DNA from: Clusia tigrina
Lineage: Eukaryota; Arthropoda; Insecta; Diptera; Clusiidae
DNA: 64,000 nucleotides
Direction of reading: 5' to 3'
NCBI GenBank assembly: GCA_920105625.2
Contig: OV050030.1
Location: 424,952,240-425,016,239, forward strand
Positions 58,289 through 64,000 of this stretch are shown piece after piece. The notes below the pieces were generated by a model. That model saw only the letters and a list, made by a program, of their open reading frames with translations, searched no databases and was not told the origin of the DNA. The position numbers and the translations under genes are program-made. The first letter of the stretch is position 1; each line of letters begins with the position of its first letter.

Positions 58289-61200
58289 CTATAAACGGAC
58301 CATCATAAATATTATTAAATTTATCATATGGTTCTTTTTTTTTATCAATACCTTGTCATTGATTTTCAGATTTAACGGCTTAGACAAAGTATCATACAAT
58401 TTTTTGTTTCTTTGTTTATTTTTTTCTATGAGATCTTTTGTCATTATGTGAGATTTTTGTAAACGATATTTCATTTCCTTTGCATAATTATCCGTGTTGT
58501 AAATGGGATCAATTTTTTCTAGCTGTAATTCGTTTGTCATAGTTGCCCTTCTTCCAAAAACTAACTCAAATGGTGTATATTTGTTGTCAAACACTGAACT
58601 CGACGTTGAGTTATGAAAAAATGTAAAATACTTTAAATAAGTGTCCCAGTCTGAAATGGTTTCTTTAATATATGATCTTATATATTCGTTAAAAACACGA
58701 TGATTTCGCTCGATAGTTCCTAACGTTTGGTGGTGATATGCCGTTGAAAAATTAATTTGTATTTTTAAAAATTTACACAGTTCGCAGAAAATTTCGTTTT
58801 TAAATTCTGTACCTAAATCTGAAACAATGACATTCATCCTTCCATAGATCAGAATAAAGTTTTCAAAGATTGCTTGTGCAACTGTTGTGGCTTTCTTATC
58901 AGGTAAAGCAATAGTGACCAAATATTTTGTAAAATCGCACATTAAAGTTAGTGCATACTTATTTTCGTATTTAGATGTTGGCAATGGGCCAATTGTGTCT
59001 AATATTACTACATCAAAAGGTTTTATGGGTGTTGGTGTTAATATAAGTTCTTCCTTAGTTCCCGGTTTTACCTTGTTTAAATTACATTCTCCGCAATTTC
59101 TCACAAATGAGGCGATGTCCCTAGTCATTCCTTTCCAATAATATTTTGCTTTTAGTTTTGCATACAATCGTTTACGTCCACAGTGACCGCCTATGATTGG
59201 ATCGTTATGATAGATTTCCAAAAGTTGTCTTTTTCTATTTTCATCGAATACCTTTTCTATTGGTTCAACTAACAAAATTTCAAATGTTTTTAATATTTTA
59301 TTACCATGGTTTTTTAGTTCTTGAATGGTGTATAATGTAAAAAATTTATCGTTTTTTGCCCATTCTGCAATATAAATGTTATTATTGTTGGCTTCTCTTT
59401 GTAGCCGTAAAAGCATATCATCGAAATTCAATGTTTCATTAACAATATCAACATTTATAAAAAATTTAAGTTTAAACTTGTTAAAAATTCTTAATTGGAT
59501 CTGAGTTATTTTCTCATTTTCGTAATATATTACCGATTTAATTTTTGCAACTTTCCGACTAAATTCTTGTGAAAATTTATCATAAATTTGTAATTTTAAT
59601 GGGTTTTCAACTTTTCCTAATGGCTTTTCATTGCTGTCGTTTCGCTTAGACATCGCGCGAGTTGTCATAGCTAAAATATTTTTATTATCTGTATTTTTCA
59701 ATTCGTCAATTGAAATACGAGATAAAGCATCTGCTCCGACATTATCTTTGCCTTTAATATATTCGATGGAAAAGTTGTATTCTGATAATTTTAGTCTTAT
59801 TTTTGTTAATTTAGAAGACGGATCCTTCATATTAAATAAATACACTAACGGTCTATGATCTGATCTAACAATGAATTCGGTGCCGTAAATATATGGTCGA
59901 AATTGATTTATAGCAAAATATATTGCAAAAAGTTCTAATTCTATAATTGGTTTTTTCTGATCCGATGAACTAAAAGCTTTGGAAGCGTAATATATAGGTA
60001 AATCGTGTCCATTAAAGTTTTGACTAAGAATTGCTCCGCAAGCAATCTTTGATGCGTCAACTGTGATGAGAAATTGTTTTGAAAAATCTGGATATTGAAG
60101 AATTTTTGGAGAAATTAATTCCATTTTTAGTTTTTCAAAGGATAGTTGGCATTTTTCATCCCAAACAAAAGTAACCCTTTTCCTTGTAATATGATTAAGG
60201 GGTGCTGCAAGAGACGCGAAATTAGGAATGAATCTCCTGTAATAATTTGCAAAAGCAACGAAACGTTTGACAGAATCTTTGTCTGTGGGTACTGTATATT
60301 TTTGGACAGCCGAAATTTTGGCGTTATCGGGCAAAAGTCCATTTGAGGTACACCTATGACCCAAAAAGGTTACTTCTGATCTAAAAAAATTGCATTTATA
60401 AGGGTTAATTTTTAAATTAAATTTCTTTAATATGTTAAAAACATCGGTTAAATTTTTCAAGTGATGTTGTTTACTACAGCCAACTACAATGATATCATCT
60501 ATGTATAAAAATGCTTTGTTAGGTTCTAAACCTGAAAATGCTATAGACATCATTCGAGAAAACGAATTTGGAGCCACATTTAACCCAAATGGCAAAACTT
60601 TCCAACGGAACGCACCTTGATCAGTATTAAAAGATGTTATATCTCTTGAATCAGCATGAAGTGGTATCTGATGAAAACCAGAAAATAAATCAATAATAGA
60701 AAAGTATTTAGCTCGACCCAAATTATCAAGTATGTCATCTATCCTTGGAAGAGGAAACTTGTCAGCAATTAACTTTTTATTGATAGCTCTGAAATCCACG
60801 CACATACGATATGATTTGCTTTCATTTGGACTCTTTTTTGGCACTAAAATTAAGGGACTGTTGTAATTCGAAGTGCTGGGTTCAATTAAGTTATTATCGA
60901 GTAAACTCTGAACTTGCTTTTTTATTTCAGCTCTTTGCGTATACGGAAGACGGTAGTTTTTTATATAAACTGGCGCTGTATCATTGAGCCTTAACTTTTG
61001 TTCGTAAAAACTATTCATTGTCATTTTGTCGTCTTTTAACGTGAAAATATCCGCATATTTTTCGCATAAGGGCATTAAATCTTCCCTGATATAATCTGGC
61101 ATTTTGTCATTTAAGATTGTTTTCAAATTTCGAACACGTTCGTTACAAAGAAAGCCTTCATTAATTGAATAAATATAAAAATCTGAAAGTTTTTCGGTTT

Positions 61201-61903
61201 TGACATCATAGTTATGAACAAGTTTCATTTCATCAGTCGTATTAAGAATACGTAGAAGAGGATTTTTAGAATTTACAATACATTTGCTGATAAAGATGCC
61301 CTCACATATTTCCTGACAATCGACAAAAACTGGTTCGGTTATGGTATCAACCTGAAATTCTCTAAATACTTCACATCTTGGTGGAAGAAAAAACGAATTT
61401 TTACCAATTCCATGAAAAACTGGAATAGTTAATTTTTTGTGTATATGATGAACATAAAACGAAACTGTCATTGTGTTGTAATCTATTTGGCACTTATTCG
61501 CTTTTAAAAAATCTTTCCCTAGTATTCCATCAGATGGAATATTAAAATTATCAGAAACAATGTGAAAAACTTGGGGTATTGAAACGTTAGAAACTAGTAA
61601 TTTTGTGTCAATTGTACCCAGTGACTTTGTAGTATTTGTAGTTATACCAACTATATTAACAATGTTTTGTTCATTTATTTTTAAATTATCTTTCAAACAG
61701 GAAACTTTAAGAATGGATATATCTGCTTGAGAGTCAACTAAAAACGAATTTGTTTTATACGATGCTAGACAGTTTATCTTTATGAAATCTGAGTAGTTTA
61801 AATTTAAACTAAATACAGATTTAACAATAGTTTCATTGATTACATTTGGTTTTCTTCTGCCCTCAACATTTCCTGTTGAGGGGCTTCTGCGTTTAAAGTA
61901 CAC
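58191..61903 (-). CDS. pol: Ty3/gypsy (mdg1/412-like) Pol polyprotein
   Basis: A 1204-codon frame (61,903-58,289) encodes, in order, an aspartic protease (FLVDSQADISIL, about residue 57), reverse transcriptase (FSIIDLFSGFHQIPL; catalytic YIDD about 466), RNase H (TVDASKIACGAIL about 613; SDHRPLVYLF) and integrase. The integrase has a zinc finger (HNDPIIGGHCG...CGEC, about 898-930) and the D,D-35-E residues in LDTIGPLP, SDLGTEFK and TIERNHR. Domain order protease-RT-RNase H-integrase defines Ty3/gypsy, and the long leader and CCHC-less Gag suggest the mdg1/412 group. It is expressed by -1 frameshift from gag. A single-base change in an A-run near 58,333 throws the last 50 or so codons out of frame. 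The protease triad reads D-S-Q instead of D-S/T-G. Confidence 0.93.
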
Positions 61904-63225
61904 ACAGAACTACCTTGACCACCAAAGTTGCCCTGTGATCCTTGGCCACGATTGGAGCTACTGTTGTATCTTCCACGATTATTATAACTACGTCCCTGAG
62001 AATTGTTTCGACCCCGAAAATTATTGTGACCACGGGAGTTATTGTTACCACGATAGTTATAATGTGAATTATTTCCGTAAGAATTATTGTAATTAGCCCT
62101 ATTTGATCTCTGTCTGCTTCTATTAGAATGGTCGCGAAATGATCTACTACTATGCGTTGTCAAAACTTGAAAATCTTTGCCAAATGTCGTTTCTTCTACG
62201 AGCAATTTCGCAACTACATCCTTAGGTTCTTTGAAGACTGAAGATGCCAAAATTGCCTTCACCATGTCAGATTTAGCATTATTTCTACAAATATTTACTG
62301 TCTGCTCCATTGCCATTTCCTCAGCTTTTTCTTTAGTCATTCCCTCTATTACAAGTGAACGCTGTAAGGCATAAGCTAAATTTTCAACATTTTTTGAAAA
62401 CTCTTCATAATTGTTGTTTTTAACGTGTAAGGCCGCGATTCTGCCGCTTACAACTTTTGAGCTGTCTGGTTTTATTCTATTTTTAAGAGTATTTTTAATT
62501 TGGTCTACGTTCGTTATCTGTTCTGGAAGAATCTCTCTCGCTTTTCCGTCTAGTTTCGATTTTATAAAAGAAATGAAACAAGTATTTAGATTAGTTGAAA
62601 TGAGCTCTTCAATTAAATTGATTTTATCCAGAAAAGAATTCAGAGTAAGGGGATTTCCATCGTAATTCTCCCTAATAATGTTGGAACACATTGAGATGAA
62701 TTTAGTTTTTTCCTCAATTGTAGCCATTTCAAAATAATTTGTTGTATTAATATTTTGATTCTCCAAAATATTATTTGTAGTGTTAATTTTTCGATTCTCT
62801 AAAACAATAGTATTATCTACCGTATCTGTTTTAATATTGTCTTTTAATCTATTCTCATGGTCTTCAACTTCTCCTAATTCTGTTTCAGAACCTGAGTCTG
62901 TCATAACCTTATTCTGTACTAATTCAAACAAATTTACACCAAATGGCACTCTAACTTTGCATTCTAACTTACAAAAACATCTCACCAGTAATTCCCTGCA
63001 GTGTAATATTTTATTATGAATGTTTACTTTTAAATTATCAGGTAATTGTTCATTATAGGGTTTCGTATATAACAAAATGTCATTGTAATTATTGATTAAT
63101 AAAATTGTATATTCCTCTATTTTCCCCGGAGCAGTGGAAATCCGACGATTTTGAAGTATCCTCTTTGTAATTTTGTAAAAATTTGATACTAATTTGTTAA
63201 ACTGTATAATCTGAAAATCTGACAT
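61840..63225 (-). CDS. gag: Gag polyprotein of gypsy-like retrotransposon
   Basis: 461 aa, uninterrupted. The capsid-like helical part spans roughly residues 1-380 and includes a segment with KIEEYTILLINNYNDILLYT and an ENLAYALQRSLVIEGM region. The C-terminal 70 residues are Arg/Gly/Asn/Ser-rich (RGNNNSRGHNNFRGRNNSQG), replacing the usual CCHC zinc knuckles as the RNA-binding part. The frame overlaps pol by 64 nt and lies one base ahead of it. Intact gag together with nearly intact pol indicates a recent insertion. Confidence 0.9.
   Translation of the reverse strand: MSDFQIIQFNKLVSNFYKITKRILQNRRISTAPGKIEEYTILLINNYNDILLYTKPYNEQLPDNLKVNIHNKILHCRELLVRCFCKLECKVRVPFGVNLFELVQNKVMTDSGSETELGEVEDHENRLKDNIKTDTVDNTIVLENRKINTTNNILENQNINTTNYFEMATIEEKTKFISMCSNIIRENYDGNPLTLNSFLDKINLIEELISTNLNTCFISFIKSKLDGKAREILPEQITNVDQIKNTLKNRIKPDSSKVVSGRIAALHVKNNNYEEFSKNVENLAYALQRSLVIEGMTKEKAEEMAMEQTVNICRNNAKSDMVKAILASSVFKEPKDVVAKLLVEETTFGKDFQVLTTHSSRSFRDHSNRSRQRSNRANYNNSYGNNSHYNYRGNNNSRGHNNFRGRNNSQGRSYNNRGRYNSSSNRGQGSQGNFGGQGSSVCTLNAEAPQQEMLRAEENQM
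61860..61897 (-). promoter_or_regulatory. -1 programmed ribosomal frameshift signal
   Basis: The slippery heptamer TTTAAAC (61,897-61,891) is correctly phased to gag codons ACT TTA AAC. After a spacer of 7-8 nt comes a hairpin with a 9-bp perfect stem (CCCTCAACA / TGTTGAGGG) and a GGAAA loop (61,882-61,860). It lies inside the 64-nt gag-pol overlap, and a -1 shift leads directly into pol. Confidence 0.88.
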
Positions 63226-64000
63226 TTATTAAAATAATGCTTCAATAAGGAAATTTTGTACATTAATTTTTATTTCAATCTGTTATCAATACATTAATGA
63301 ATTTCAATCTGCAAAATGTAAATTTTTACTTTTGGTGTTGATATTATTTACACAAGATTTTTTATTTTGTTTTTAATTTTTGTTTATCAAATTTGTGTTT
63401 TCATTTTATATTTTGTTATATTTTTCTAATAATAAGATGTTTTTTTTTTTAAATTTTCCCAAAAATTAATGATTTAACAGTCATTATATAAATATAAAAG
63501 TCATTATCAAAATTGAAATCTTAATTTGTATTTTTTTTTTTTTTATTTGTAGATTTAATTTTTAGTTAATTTCATTTCTTGTTTCCTATTAAGCTTCAAC
63601 AAATGTTATTATTAAGATATTTTTTCCCATTTTCTTCTGTTTAACCACTTATTAATAATTTCTACAATACTACAAATGTGGTGTACTGTCAAATAAAATA
63701 GAATAAACTGGTGTGTTACCATTCTTGTTGTTCTTGGGTTGTTGTGTTTTGTTATATTCCTGTTGTATGCGCGCTGATATTGATGACGTTGCCATTACTT
63801 TGTTGCTGCTTACTCGTACGATCGCTGTCACTGTTAATTTTTTTTTCTTTTGTAATTTTTGTTGTTGTTACGCTGGATATTCTTTTCCGCTGTTATGCTT
63901 TTTGATGTTTTTCTTTTATGTTACTAAGCTGGTTATGTTTTTCAGTTGTTGTAATAACTGTTCTTTTTTTTTTGTTTTAAATGTTTCTCCATATGCTTGT
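63226..64000 (-). other. Retrotransposon 5' leader
   Basis: AT-rich untranslated leader upstream of gag, at least 775 nt long, with several short upstream ORFs and A-runs. The primer-binding site and 5' LTR were not recognised and should lie beyond the window. Leaders of this length are usual in mdg1/412-type elements. Confidence 0.55.

Overview
The window is nuclear DNA from a higher fly (Brachycera; a tephritid fruit fly is my best guess). The conserved genes have short GT-AG introns and encode proteins that align with Drosophila and human orthologues. The rest is AT-rich, full of (CAA)n, (CA)n and (GTT)n microsatellites, and heavily colonised by transposable elements. No bacterial, viral-genome or CRISPR signal was seen.

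Left part (1-16 kb), gene-dense. A partial, unidentified secretory or membrane-protein exon runs off the left edge on the minus strand. Four housekeeping genes follow, whose exons I could join by hand with every phase closing: SAP30BP/HCNGP (minus, 3 exons, 307 aa), COG6 (plus, 5 exons, 627 aa), the spindle-checkpoint protein MAD1 (minus, 11 exons, 741 aa) and MOCS3/UBA4 (plus, one coding exon, 437 aa). SAP30BP and COG6 are divergent, while COG6 and MAD1 converge. Between the 3' ends of COG6 and MAD1 lies what looks like the first coding exon of another plus-strand gene, which would have to be transcribed antisense through MAD1.

Middle (16-57 kb), no convincing host coding exon. It holds a 276-bp hAT-type MITE with a perfect 8-bp target duplication beside a decayed IS630/mariner-like transposase, and a 33-bp satellite. 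It also has several LINE 3'-end fragments (two are copies of one element in opposite orientation), three copies of a tRNA-derived SINE, and AT-rich repeat arrays. A decayed, unfamiliar DDE-like transposase at 41.6-43.35 kb is surrounded by five same-orientation copies of GTCGCGTACG. Further on are an 18-bp, a 14-bp and a Thr/Asn-coding minisatellite, and about 2.9 kb of a 43-bp satellite. Two GC-richer patches (about 28.4-29.2 and 32.4-35.4 kb) look like promoter or 5'-leader exons of genes whose coding parts are not visible here.

Right part (57-64 kb). A young minus-strand Ty3/gypsy (mdg1/412-like) retrotransposon is inserted into an older LINE. It has gag, pol (protease-RT-RNase H-integrase), a polypurine tract and the 3' LTR; its 5' LTR lies beyond the window. 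Gag and pol are joined by a textbook -1 frameshift site (TTTAAAC, short spacer, hairpin).

The most novel-looking item is the 41.4-43.9 kb transposase with its clustered 10-bp motif. The hAT MITE with its internal 21-bp repeats and the orphan first exon inside the COG6-MAD1 interval come next.
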